From: Ignelater luminosus | Lineage: Eukaryota > Arthropoda > Insecta > Coleoptera > Elateridae | Reading direction: 5' to 3' | Assembly: GCA_011009095.1 (NCBI GenBank) | Contig: VTPC01001063.1 | Span: 62,001-126,000, forward strand | Length of the DNA: 64,000 nt | In this document: in pieces, positions 45,991 through 58,812 of the stretch | Position numbering within the stretch: the stretch's first letter is position 1 | How the letters are laid out: every line of letters starts with the position of its first letter | The notes under the pieces: generated by a model | The model's input: the letters and a program-made list of their open reading frames with translations, nothing else | Database searches by the model: none | Told to the model about the DNA's origin: nothing | Program-made: the position numbers and the translations under genes

Positions 45991-48786
45991 TAATGAACTT
46001 CCATGTCTTTTGTTTTGAACTAATCTATACTCTTAGATAAGGTTTTGGGTAAAATCTGATTTTTGAGCAATTGTCCAAAGTATTTTAACAGTAGTGATTT
46101 TCTATGAAGGCTACTTTGTTATTGAAAAAGTTGGATAAGTTTCGGTTTCTTGTTAGTTGATTTTACAAGATCTATTTGACCATTTGGTGACGTGATAAGT
46201 GTTAGCCTTCTTCAAGATCTGAAACGACTTTTTAAAGCTTTAATTTGTGTGTCTTTGTTTTTGGTCATATGATGGAAAACTCTCTACTGAACAAGCTGTA
46301 ACGGGCAAAAACTAGAAAGTGGTACCAATTACATAAACCACAAAGATGTACTACTAGCTAACTACTCGTTCGGCTTAATAGGAAATTCAAGTCCAAACAT
46401 TTTTTTTTGATTGTATTCGAATTTGTTACATATAAACCCGTGCTCTCATTTACTTTAACTTAGATGATAAAACAGAAATGTAGAATTCCTTGTTGCAGAT
46501 ATCCAGAGAATAAATAATTGGTATCAGTAGTGTGCTACAATCTTTTGTTTTCTTTTGTTAACAGTAACTTGGAAAACCAATCTAACTTTGAAGCAATCTA
46601 AATTTAAATGAAATTAAAAAACCGAAAGAACTACTTTCTTTCCAAACAAATAAACAAATAATTACATTAAGGATTTTAGTTCTATAAAAGAGAAAAGTCT
46701 CATGTTGTACAGAAATTGCAATAAACAAGAAACCTTTCGGTTTAATATTCTAAATAAATTAAATTTATCTTAATACTCACTTATGTTATTTTTGTAAAAA
46801 GTTCTTTTTTTATTTATTTAGGAATATAAAACATTTCTAGTTTTTATTAAAATACTTAGTTATATTTAGCTTCCTCAAAGCAAGCTCTTTGCAAATCATT
46901 TGAAAGACGTAGATATCCATTATATTTAACAGTAAATCTAAATCTCTACTTTTTGTTTGAGCTCTCCTAATAGCTTAAAGGCAATGCAAGAGGAAATTTA
47001 TAAAAGAAGAAAATAAATTTCCCTGCTGCACTCGACATTCACTTTTATGTCTGCAGACAACATTTATTTTAAAGATTTACAACTTGCATTTAATTTAAAA
47101 TCTCAGCTATTTTATAAGGTTATCATTTAGGTCTGGAACAGAATGTTTAGTAAACACCAAACAAAGGAAAATTTCGATCGATAATCATGAAGTCGCATCA
47201 CGTTTATGCAGACGACATGTCAATAGAGTCTACGGAGAAAAACCAACTAAAAAGCTTCTCTAGTAGTTTTCAACTTCATCCATTTACAAGTAAAAGACTC
47301 TAGAAATAGAATTTTCGCATTTACTTCAAAAGGAATAATCCAACATAAAATAAAGCATAACGTACAAATTACATCCAAGAACCGAGATCACAATTTTGTT
47401 TTCACAAAAACTTTTTTCTAGCAAACGCAAAGTCTTTTAAGGTTCATTAATCCCAAGATATTTCGCTTTAATACTTTATTGCGTACACTCCACAAAGAGA
47501 ATAGGTATTAAAACTTATCCTCTTAACAGTTAACATCTGTAATACTAAAAAGTAAGTGAATTTAACAGTACAAGCTTAATGTGGTGTATATTATATTAAC
47601 GTGGTAGTAGGGAAATTATGCAACGAGGAGGTTAACAGTTTGTAAGCTGCATGAGAAGGTACCTCAACCCTAAAAGTTTTACAAGTAATTTGCGGTTTCT
47701 TCATGACAGTTTTAAGACTAGGAAAAGTTTAGAACTAACTAAACTTTGAAAATTAGAGATAATCTTTATTAAATAGGAATTAAATATGTCTCAACCACTT
47801 CCATTAACAAAGTAAACTGAATGCGACCCTTTTATAATGAAACTTGTAATTTTGCAGCGAGTTTTACTTTTTCCTTATATTCAAAAGTATTAAATATAGA
47901 AATGTAATGAATATCATTATTATTAATTCAGAAAAACTATTTCTATCTTACCACAACATTCCTCGACAGTTGTTTCGACATTATTTGATCTCATTACTAA
48001 AGAATAACTTTGTTAAATACTCCACATATCAATACTATTTTACTGGAAAAACCAAACAAGGTTAAAATTGCTAGGTATTAAAGAAGAGTCATATTATTTA
48101 GTTGAATTAATTAAATAAACAAATTGTTACAAATCATTTGAAAAATATCTCAATCAAAGCATGTAAAGTTCACGAGAGCAAGCAAAATTCTTTAAAAAGA
48201 TTTCTAAGAAGTTACAAATTTGTAAATGCAAAAATGAACCATTTAAGAAGAAAACAACTGAAATAAATACTGAAAACTGTATTCCTGATTCAAGATGGAG
48301 GCAGGTAGAAAATATCTACAGTCGATATATTCTGATATTGGACTAGGTAGCCTATTTCAATTCTGCTCTTAAAAAACTGCCAGTAGGTATGGTCTGTTTC
48401 TAATCAGCTATATAGGGAAATAATTTATAATTTAAGAAAGAGAACGCAGTCCGACATGCGTTGGGTGTGGTAAAATAGAGAGGAAAAAAGTGCGCGGTGT
48501 CTAGCCTGCTTAAAGGCACGACGAGCCCACTTCGTTGCCAAACCGCTTTCAAATCTCCCGCCGGGCCGGTTTTACCACTACCGCGAAGCACAGAAGCAAC
48601 CACGAGGAGCATACCACTCTTATTATGAGTGTACCGCCATTGGTAGGGTTATTATATTTAACTCCAGATCAGATCGGCATACAAACCTTTCTAACAGATA
48701 TTTAGTGGTTGCTGTGAAAAAATCGAAAAACTTGCAATCGGCGATGCGAACCAATGGCAGGGCTTGATTGACCATGGTGATAGCCT
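45991..48786. other. AT-rich non-coding stretch
   Basis: At 47,193-47,260 (plus) a short frame reads HHVYADDMSIESTEKNQLKS, which looks like an RT catalytic box, but the flanks give no support. The GC-richer patch at 48.48-48.61 kb is unexplained. Confidence 0.35.
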
Positions 48787-49610
48787 AAACACTATTAATA
48801 AAAAACGATTCTTCTTAGAAGCCGATGGTAGTGTTCTCCTCTGCAATGAATGTTGAACAAAACAACAAAAGCAGGTGTAGTCACGGGGTGTGTTGGAGAA
48901 AAATGCTTTTAATGATAAATTAGTTCTACGGAGCTTAACGGAGGACTAATGGGACGTCTTCGAGGATATGCGGCTGTAGAAAGTTTTCGAGATTGCTTGC
49001 TGTAAATCTGCTAGATGCTGGGTAAGTTGACCGGGCTGAACTTTTGCTACTGTTTAAATGAATTGACTGAGCTCACAGAGATGCTTGATGTAGTAAGTAA
49101 AAAAAAATAATAAAAGCCGTCGCAGGCGGCTGATTGTTTAAGAGTTATTTTCCTCTTTGATTATCAAAGTTAATTTATAAACGAACGACTTGATGTTGGG
49201 TGGTAATTGGATGAATGGTAGGTACGAAATAGACGGATACGCAACTCCCCGGCAGCTGGTGGATACTGCGGTGAATCCATGGCCGTGATGGTGTTAGCAC
49301 GCAAGTTCGTCCGTGGATTAAAACGTAGTTGTGTACACCAAAGGACAATTAGTGGCGAATCTTGATACGCAAGACTTTGTAGAAGAAAAGGGAAGAGTAG
49401 CAATGGCTTCAACATTGGTGATAAAAGGCAGTTCTTTTTAGAGGTTGGGGAAGGTTTCTCTTCTGCAGCAAACCTGAGGCAAAAAAAAGAAATAATGGAA
49501 ACTGTTTCTGTCTCTCAAGCTATGCGTATTTGTAAAGGAGGGAGCTTTACAAGGTGGATTGGCGCTTTGATGTCTAACAGAGGGCTAATGGCATGTTTTC
49601 AAGTGTGTTA
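48787..49610 (+). repeat. Degenerate tandem duplication, offset about 625-640 bp
   Basis: AACACTATTAATAAAAAACG at 48,787 matches AACATTGGTGATAAAAGGCA at 49,411; both continue into TTCTTNTTAGA and CTCTGCA/TTCTGCA blocks. A later part, GGAGGACTAATGG (about 48,939), matches AGAGGGCTAATGG (about 49,579). The copies are strongly diverged. The flanking 49.1-50.15 kb is of mixed composition; a TGCTGG-GAGT-TTGAAA-CGAGTTTT pattern near 50,000-50,035 also occurs at 37,457-37,486. Confidence 0.5.
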
Positions 49611-52600
49611 TCCAATTTTGGAGTGGGTTTTCTTTCCTAGGTATGTGGCAGAAGGAAATTCAAATTCACTTTCAACGCTTTTTGGCTAGCGCCGACCCAA
49701 GTGCTCAGTATTGTATCCAGTTGGATTTTACGGTTGGGCTTGATGATTCGGATAAAATATTGACAGCGGAAGAAGTGAAGTTTTGTAAGTGTAGATAAGC
49801 GTCTGCGGGTGGCAGATTCTTTGTGAATCACAGATAGAAGAGAGGCACAACACTATACAGCATCAGAACGTGCCCTTCAACAAGTTCAAAGTGTTGGTAA
49901 AGATGATCTCCAGATACATGACTGTAAGGAAAGTCAAAGGCGGGTAGCCTAAAGCTTCAGGCAAACGTCGATTTTCCGAAATTTGTGGCTTGTGGTTCTG
50001 CTGGAGTATTGAAATAAAATAGCCCGAGTTTTGTTAGGTTGTATCTAATCCATTACAGTCGAAATCAGCCATCTAGCAGAGTAAGGTAACAAGGCAGGTG
50101 TTGCTGAGACACAGAGGGAGGTATATGGTGATAGTACTAATCGGTGTGCAATTTTGTTTATCCTTTTGTATTATCAGATAATATTCTTACAAATATGGAC
50201 GGTAGAAATGAAGTCCAATAGGTTTCTTGTGATGTAAGGATTACGACTACAGTGACCGATTTCCGTCGGAATGTAGTAGCCACATCGCAGGCAATAGTTA
50301 TTAGATGTTAGTTAGGAGTCGATGGCTTCTGGGAGACGGTGACGAAAGAACCAGATAGACTGAACAGATCCTCAATAATTCAAGATGGTTTTTTATAACC
50401 TGAGATCTTAGCTGCAATATCATAAATAGAAAGAAGTTACAGGATTTATGACACGTGGAACGATCACGTAGTTAATCGAAACTTGAACAAATAAGAGAAA
50501 TTGCCAATAACTCAAAACCCAAAATCTTGAACGCGACAGAAATGAACAGCAGATCATTACAAGACTTGAAGAAATTCAGTTGACTTGGTCCTATCTAGTA
50601 TCAAACGATTCAGATTTTATTTTTTAATGTTTTGGTGATTAAATAAATATGTTGATAAATCGTGACGCATCAACCCTTTCCGGTAAACCGCCACTGTTCA
50701 CAAAATTTGTATGCATCTTTTCTAATTTCTGAACAGCATCTTATTAAATCTCTATGAAACTCTTTATGTTCAAAAGTGTCATATTTTTACTTAGTTATTT
50801 CTGAATCTCAAATTTTACATTTTACATTTAAATTAAAAAAGTATCAGGTTAAGGTTGACGGTAATAAGCATAGTAATGGTTAAGATTCGTTTTTCAAAGA
50901 ATGAGGCACTTTTTATTTAATATTTTGTATTTTGCCTTATTATTTTGTTTTTGTAAAGTATTTTTAAGTAAACGCGCGGTTTTATATTTTAGAAACATGC
51001 AATAATAATTAGGTAACTAAATTAAGTAGCTTAATAAAATTGTGCAAAATTATGTTAATAATTAGAATAGAGTTCATTTGTTCTACAAATCATCTGCATT
51101 AAAAAGAAACTGTCGTTGTTACCTTCTCCACATTACTAAATTAAACTACAAATCAATAAGTAGTAAGTCGATTCAGATATTCAGAAAATTGCTTCTTTAC
51201 CATTAATTTTCGTTTTAATTACACACATTTCTTCTTTTAAACGAATTTTATTTGCCCTGCAAGTGTTCAGTAAAGTTATTAAGGTGTCTATATCTTATAT
51301 TTCTGTGCTGAATTCTTACGGTTTTATCTCATAGAAAACTCCATTTCGCGATTCACAATAACTCGCCATGCGCCCATATAAAAAGAAAGTTTACCGTAAA
51401 TTGGTTTTTCTTCTTTGGCAACTCTTTATTTTCGAGTGCTTCTCACTTAAAGAACTCGTATACAAAGTTTGAAGATTCAAGCTCTCTTTTAGATAGTAGA
51501 AACACACTTGCATACAAATAAGAAATTCAGTGTAGGATACAGAACAGTAAACTTCCTAACTTAGAACTCAATTCTGATTTATTTCTTTGTTTATTAAAAA
51601 TTTGGAGAAAACTAATTCATAATTTGTTTAATTTTGTCGATTTGATTGATAAAATTTCATGCATTCATAGCTCACTAGGTAGTAATTTTTTGAATTTTGC
51701 AATTTCAAAACAGACACTTAGCATAAAAAAGCAGAATTCCGCAGAGGATCACAGTCAGTAACAGGAAAATATCCTAGACTATGATGAATTATTTTCTTTC
51801 TGGAAAAATGTGACACTCAATAATCTGGAGAGTGAGACTTTGAATAAAGGTCAGTGAGATAGTCTTTCAACGTGGTGTTTTTTGTTTCAGTTTGCTGCTG
51901 AGTTTTTACTGCCTGCCAAAGGAGTCACTTAGATGTTAATGCTAAGCTGTTTAATTAATTAATAAAATTAATGGCTGAAAACAGTAACGCTTAAAATAAT
52001 TTCTTTTATTTTTATTAAATTTTTTGTATTGTCCTACTTAATTACCATCAAGTTTCTATAACGTACTACCAATTCTGCACACATCGCTAATCTCCTTAAT
52101 TTCAAATTACATTATGTTTTGTTAAACAAGATAATAGTAACGTACAGAATAGATTAATGATATATGCTAAACTGTAATATTCAATAGAAGCAATTTGAAT
52201 TAGACAATTTAGGTAGCTACGAAATGTGGTAACATTAAATAATATCTATTTGATAATGTTAACATCAGAAGGCTGTTTCGTCAATATTGCGAATGACACC
52301 AAAGGAGCCAATATTATAAAAGATATCTTTTACTGAAACGTACATTTTTGTATCATTTTCATGTAATTACTTTGAGGGTAAAATTGTTATCTCGGCTGCT
52401 GTAACTTTCTACGTTATTTCCATTGAAAATCAGAAATGAATGAAAAACTTTCACGTGCTAATTGAAACATCTTCAATATTAACTGTTGTTACGAAAGCAA
52501 GATATACAAGTAACAGCTTTAGTACAATATTACAATACGGTCTTTTGTTTTAAGAGTTAATTAGCTCTCGGATTTTCCGGAGTTTGTAAAGAAACTGTTG

Positions 52601-55600
52601 AATTTATTTTCGAGATTTTAGACATCTCTGTAGACAATTTAACGTTTGTAAATCTAAAAAAATTCCAAACAAAACAAATCATGTTTGAAGATAAAAAGAT
52701 TGTGTTGTGTATGAAAACTCTCTTATTTTCAGATTTCTCTGTAATTTATTGTGATTAAAAAGTAATCAAACTGGTATTGATTTTGTCCGAGCTTTGCAAA
52801 AGAATATTTGACAGCACTCTCTTAAAGGCTGCTTTAAGCTCGTTACAATACAAATAAAGTATACGATAGCAATGTGACATTATCTGTGCATTTAACAATC
52901 TAGCAACGAGAAAAATTCTGAAATGAAACTTTTTGTATAATTTGCAGAGAAGTAAGAGGACCGGAAGTCGTCTTAAGTATTTGTGTCTTGTCAGCCTTCC
53001 TTTAGCTGCAGTTGCCCTAATTATCAATATCTTGAAAGCTGTCTCCTACTGTAGCGATGATCCCCAAACCCAACTGAAAGGTACTGATATTTCCTCGTAT
53101 AGTAAGCCCATTTCCTACCAAAATCTTCAAATAAAGAGATTGGCAGACGGCAGTAAAATCTCTCATCACCAGTTTGATCTTTGCGTCATCACTATCCTTC
53201 TTGTTATCGAGCAAAGTCTAGCCCAAAAGCGTTCTCGTTAAACTCATCAGTGCAAACGTTTTCATTCCATTTGTTTTGCCTACATAGAGCAAGTGTTAGA
53301 CAAACTCTCTTAAGAGTATCACTCTACTAGCTGGAGTATTTTAGGGACCAGTTCTTTTCCTTTTACACTACTAAGACATCTTCCAGTCGCAACGTGCTGT
53401 AGCTCGTAGCAGTTTGCTCTCTAAGTGTCTTCAACGTCTATCGCCATCAACTCCAAGATTCTTTCCTAAAAACTCTTTCAATTGCAGGCTTGATTCCGAC
53501 AGTGGAAAGTTCATTCTAATCCGATTAAAACCCGAACTATTCTTTTTTAACATAAAACTGTACAAAACTTAGACATGACAACACTCTCTTGAATTAAATT
53601 TTTGGGGATCACCTATTATCTACCCTAAACTACTAGAAGAAGAACGAACATGAACTCTACCAAATATACCACATATAAGAATTTTATCAGACTTGTTATA
53701 GACTACAGACTCACCTCGTCTTTCAACCATCTCCAGCAGTGTAATCGAGCGGCTCTGGGGTAATGAGAGGGTCACTTGCAGCTGGAAGCTTGCAAGTAAG
53801 TCTATGAGACTTAAGGTTTCTGAAAGGTAGAAGGTAAAAAAGGCGATCCATTAGGATAAAGTGCACATTCTTGAAGTCCCTTCAAGACCACATCTCGCTC
53901 CAAAATTAAACACCTTTTCACCATTTTTTTTACAGAATACTAAAAATCTCCCTTCTGACCCTTACGATATTTTTGATTTTTTCCCACTGACTTATTTGTC
54001 GTATAATAGATTCAATTACCATCTACCGCAACATGCCTAAACAATTGACCGTAACAATATTCTCTTATTTCCAGTTACAGAAGTAAACTCTTTATTTCTG
54101 GTTCATTTATCGATACTACAAGTGCTACTAAAACTGTCTTGGGGCCCTTCAGGACCTTTTAACATATTTGGTTGTTTCCGTAGCAATCATTTTGTCATTC
54201 TTGTCAATTACCTTGGACGAGCAGCGTTGCAGTTCAAATTCCATCAACCATATTCACATATAGCTGAAGAGAAGCTCTACAGCTTTTAAAGCCCCAGATT
54301 CTTTCTGAAAAGCAGAAACTGCAGTAAATAATGACGTGGGTAGTTGAGGTATACCTTAGTGTTACTTTTGACGGTCTATTAATGATAAATGCCAATTCAG
54401 GTAGTAAGTCTTGATTGTAATGGTGGAATGTATTGGCGAATACGAAGATTTGTTGAAAAGGATGAAAGGTAGCATCGAGGTATTATTGACAATGATATGT
54501 ATTACAGTGCAGCGGATGTTGGGCGGTATTGATATTTGGCATACAAATCACTATACAAATTTATACCGCGCACACTGTACAGGCAGAGCTTGAAAGCACA
54601 GTGCCAAAGAAAACTTTGTGAACCGTATACCAAAAGCGAAAGCAGAGACAACGTAAACGTCATCGAATAGAGTGCAGCCTTTTCCCAGGGAATGAGTCTG
54701 GAGGGTCGCGGAACTAGATAAATGTGCAAGCAGGTGTTTACGACCAGAATGCTTAGCAAATGAGTGGTGGCCTGAGATTGGATGCTTCCTGGATTTGTTC
54801 AGAATTCAGGAACATGAGGAGGGAGGGAATTACGGAAAACATAGAAAGACTACTGTCGCCGTCTTCACACTTTCGTGCACTAAGCGCTAGTCGGACATAG
54901 TTAGGCAAAAAGAAATCATTTCATTTTGCAACCGATAATAATAATTAATTAACTGTATAATGTAGGAATAGCATATATAGCTGCCGCTTTTCTTCAGTTT
55001 TGTATTATTTATTCAATCTTTTATGTCATCTTATAGTACATCTGCCATCTATGTGGAATACCTTAAATTAAATCGTGTAGCAATTTTTTTCTCAAGAAAA
55101 ATCACCAAGTGAATTTCTTTTCTATTTAGTCACTAAGGTAGTTAAACATTGTGAGGTTATGTTTTTAAAGTCTTCTTTTTGTATTTTTTTCTCGTTCTGT
55201 TTTGCTTACTTTTTGTTGTATAAAAAGAATAGACTCATTTCACGAATTTACCTATTCCAGTATTTTTTCAACTTCAAAATCCGTATACAGTCTGTGTAAA
55301 GCTTATTTAATTCCGGTATTTACAGTAAAGTTAGATATTGTTGTGGAATGAAGATTACATTTTTGTTAAAAGAAATAAGAATAAATATCTAGCATCAATT
55401 GCATTTTTGACGTACTTCAGTTTTTTCTGAAATAAAATAGAATAGAAATAGCCCATTTTAGTTTCACGAGTAAATTAAATAAGAGATTTACAATTTCAAG
55501 TAAAAAAATTTCAATTTAAAAGCTTTAAGATACTTTTCATTTTACGGTATTTAAATTTCTGTTTCCCAGTACGTGCATATCTCATCATAGCGAGAATCCC

Positions 55601-56796
55601 ACATAATTCAATACAAACACGAGGCTGTCAGCATCTATCAATCTACATAGTATTCGTATTTTCCGTATTCCATTTCTGAAACTGCTGAAATTACTGAACG
55701 AGGAGTAAACCGCATCCGATCGATGCCGCTCTTTGAATGATGAATTTATTTTCTAGGTACGCCTGATTAATTACACCTGAGGTTTTCGAATCTAATTTAG
55801 TAAACGAGCTTGGGGTTTCTGAGTTTATATGAGTTTACGTTCTCTCTAATACTTGTAAATGAACCTACCTGTTGTTAAAAGTACATTATAATACCGCCCG
55901 TAATTTTAAACTTGCGTTTTTCCTCTGAACTCCTTATTATTTGTTGTTCTAAAATTTATTACAGTTATTAAGTTTTCTTCATTACTTTAATATAAAGTTG
56001 TTAACAATGTAAACGCTTAAAGAAAATTTAGTCAATTTTATCTTTTGTTAAATTTACCGAAAGACCACTTAATTGCTAAATTTTATATCTACTAAACTTT
56101 GAAAGTTGAAAATTCCAAATAAAATATTTTTAAAATATGGCTAGACGTTTTAAAAGTTATTTCCTTTAACTACTTTTCCAGAAGTAGTTAGAGTGTAGTT
56201 ACCCTCCAGGTCAGCTGTCATGCTTACCACGCTACTACTATTTTATTCATGTTTGCAAGAGCAAAATAGTCTGAAATATCTTAACGGTAATGTATTCTTA
56301 CACAAAAAACTACATTAAGTTTCTGGTCGTTTCTTTAGAGAAAATATGAACATTTACTTGTATTGAAATTTTAAAAATTAATTATGAAAAGTATAAATAT
56401 GCGTTCAATTAATTCAAAAAATTTAAGTTTCTGAACTACTCAAGTATTTATTGATTTGGAAAATTATTGTGATGCTGCTAACTGAATTAACTTTATGTAA
56501 TTATGAAGTCTATATCCGTAGAGAAAGACAACGACATAAAGATAATCAACAAGACTACTTACAATCCCCGGTTATGGATCTAGACATCACTCAAAGCTAC
56601 TAATATTAGTACAAGAAGTGATTGAAGTTTGCATTGTAGGAGAAGAAGGAAAACATTCCTAGAAATAAGCTTAACTCCATATTAAAGGAAACTACAGTTT
56701 GCAAAACTCAATTTAAAAGTGTAATTTTTGTCTATATTAGAAAAATAAAAAACAAAACCAAAACAGTCTATCCAATTCACTAAAACAGTTGCTTCT
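49611..56796. other. Long stretch with no recognised gene
   Basis: 50.2-52.9 kb is plain AT-rich DNA. The part at 52.9-54.8 kb is less AT-biased, with open frames of 60-102 codons on both strands (for example 52,933-53,241 plus), but I find no motif that names a protein. 54.9-56.8 kb is AT-rich and empty. Confidence 0.4.
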
Positions 56797-56870
56797 TGAA
56801 CAAAGTTCAAACGTATTCCGGAATTTTCTGGTGTGGGATTAATTTGTTTAAGGTTAATCTTTGAGTTTTT
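56797..56870. repeat. Direct repeat, copy 1
   Basis: GAACAAAGTTCAAACGTATT through TAATCTTTGAGTTT. About 75% identical by eye to 57,284-57,352, about 485 bp downstream in the same orientation. Confidence 0.55.
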
Positions 56871-57283
56871 TTAATTTCTTATTTTTTGTATTGAAATTGA
56901 ATTATTTGAAGAAAAGATTCTGTTAAATTCTAGGAAATTGGAAATATGAGGATTTTTTTCTAGAAAGAAACTTCTTGTCTTTTGCCATGATGGGTTGCGT
57001 TGTGGTTGCAGGTCTGGAAAAAGAATGTCCCGGTGATAAGGTTGAGAGTTAACGATGCAGCGAGCTAATGTGAGAAGAAAATGCGTTAGCATCTTGCCCT
57101 TTCTTTGGATGTAAACGATTTACTCCATGTTGTACTATGTGCAGAGTACAGCTGGTTGGCTGCGTCCATAGATGTTGGTTCTCTCTCGGAAGACCGTCAT
57201 GGACTAGTCCCCAAGCGAATGCAATGGCCATGAACAATCTTTCAAATTTATCCGAAAGTTGTAATCCGGCTCGAAGAAGCATT

Positions 57284-57352
57284 AACAAAGTTCAGACGTA
57301 TTCCGGAACTTTGTGTTGTGAGATTAACTCTTTTAAGATCAATCTCTGAAGT
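57284..57352. repeat. Direct repeat, copy 2
   Basis: TAACAAAGTTCAGACGTATT through CAATCTCTGAAGTTT. The DNA between the two copies (57.0-57.27 kb) is GC-richer and unrecognised, so the pair may bound or belong to an eroded element. Confidence 0.55.
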
Positions 57353-58812
57353 TTGCCATTGCTGATTGAAATAGTCAGTGACCTAGTTGACTGTTTTTCC
57401 TGGTTCTGTCCATTAATAATTATAGGCTCGTTTGGTTGCCAGCTACTGCCCAATGTCTAAAGCGGCCAAACTTAACTAAATTTCATTTTTGCTTTATCAT
57501 TGCGTTTTCAATTGTTCATGCGAGCTTACGTAAATCTAACCGCTTGCAGGATTTGACTATCGCATTTTAAGAGTGTTGTTGCTCTTCGCAGGAACTGAAG
57601 CTGCGGTTTACTTATATTGTTTCTCAGCTTGCAGGCATTCTATTCTATCATTGTTCTTGTGGAGAATATTACTAGGTGCAAGAGACCGGCGTCCGTTAAA
57701 TTGTTATTCGTCTTTTATTTTTTAAGATTCATAACAACTAACAGGACCCACGACTCACCCATTGAGCTAGCCCTAGGTTACTCAAGCTGCTTTCTAGCAG
57801 TAAGCTTTCATCACCTCCGCTGGGTTGGGAGTACAAGATATAAATAACATAATTAGATAGTATAAATACAGAAAGGAGAAACAAAGAATGTGTAAGAAAG
57901 AGAGAGGCATATTTAAATTTAAATTGTATGCTAATAAAAGAGTGAAGAAAAAAATAGTAATAAGAAAGAAAAAAGAAAAATAGACAAGACAAGAAAACAA
58001 TAAAAATAAAACAAAAAGGAAAGAGACATGAAATAGGAAGAAGCACAGAAGGAAAACCAAGAAAGCATGAGTAGGGTGAGATAAGGTGATACAATAATCT
58101 TGAAATGATAGAAGAGGGAAAGGGAGAAGATGACAAAAGGAAGTTGTTATCCTCCAATTGAGAACACGAGATCACTCGAAAGAGGCAAGTAGCTGCTGGT
58201 TCGTGGATTCTTGTTATTCGAAAACTTAAAATTGTGCTCAGATAAAAGAGAGCTAGTTCTGCTTGATGTAGCCTTCCGATTGGACATACTTGGAGTGGTG
58301 GTACCTTCTATATATAAGCTGAAATCTAAGCAAAAGAAAAAATTTAATTTAGAATCTTACCAAGGTTGCTAATTGGCTTTTGAAAAATCTACTGGCATAT
58401 AACACAACAGTTTGTCAACACAAAATTCTAAATTTCTTAATTCTGGTCATTTTTTTTATTAAAATATTAACTGGGAAATTATCATTTTGGTGTCCCAAAC
58501 CATATTCAAAAACGTAGTTGTATTAACTAAGAAGAAAAGAAGAAAAAGTAGTTTCTATCAATTCAATGCTTTTTAGCGGCTCAATTCTAAAAAAATCGAA
58601 AAAGAGAGTAGAAAAGGAACAAATAAGGTTAAGAAAATGAGTGGAAGGGGAGAAATAAAAGGAATTCACTTTCTGGAATTTTATTGTTCAAAGCCATATT
58701 ATTTAATGTGAATTTCACGCAGATTTTTTATTTCAAACATGTTTTCTGCTGACAATAGACTCTACCTACGTCTTTCATTATTATGGATATTAAGAGCTCG
58801 GTGAGATAAAAA
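57353..58812. other. Non-coding stretch with purine-rich tract
   Basis: No gene recognised. It contains the purine-rich tract listed separately. Confidence 0.45.
57850..58140 (+). repeat. Purine-rich low-complexity tract
   Basis: About 290 bp in which A and G dominate the plus strand (AGAAAGAAAAAAGAAAAATA and similar). The long minus-strand open frames here (57,738-58,175) are Phe/Leu/Ser runs that follow from the composition and are not genes. Confidence 0.8.

Noticed and set aside
57724..57773. tRNA-like string on the minus strand (GGGCTAGCTCAATGGGTGAG, then GTTATGAATCTT)
   Set aside because: An A-box-like part is present, but the B box is poor and lies about 10 nt too close. No cloverleaf forms. 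At most an eroded tRNA-derived SINE head.
57738..58175. 145-codon minus-strand frame that looks like a membrane protein
   Set aside because: It is the complement of a purine-rich low-complexity tract. The Phe/Leu/Ser runs are compositional.
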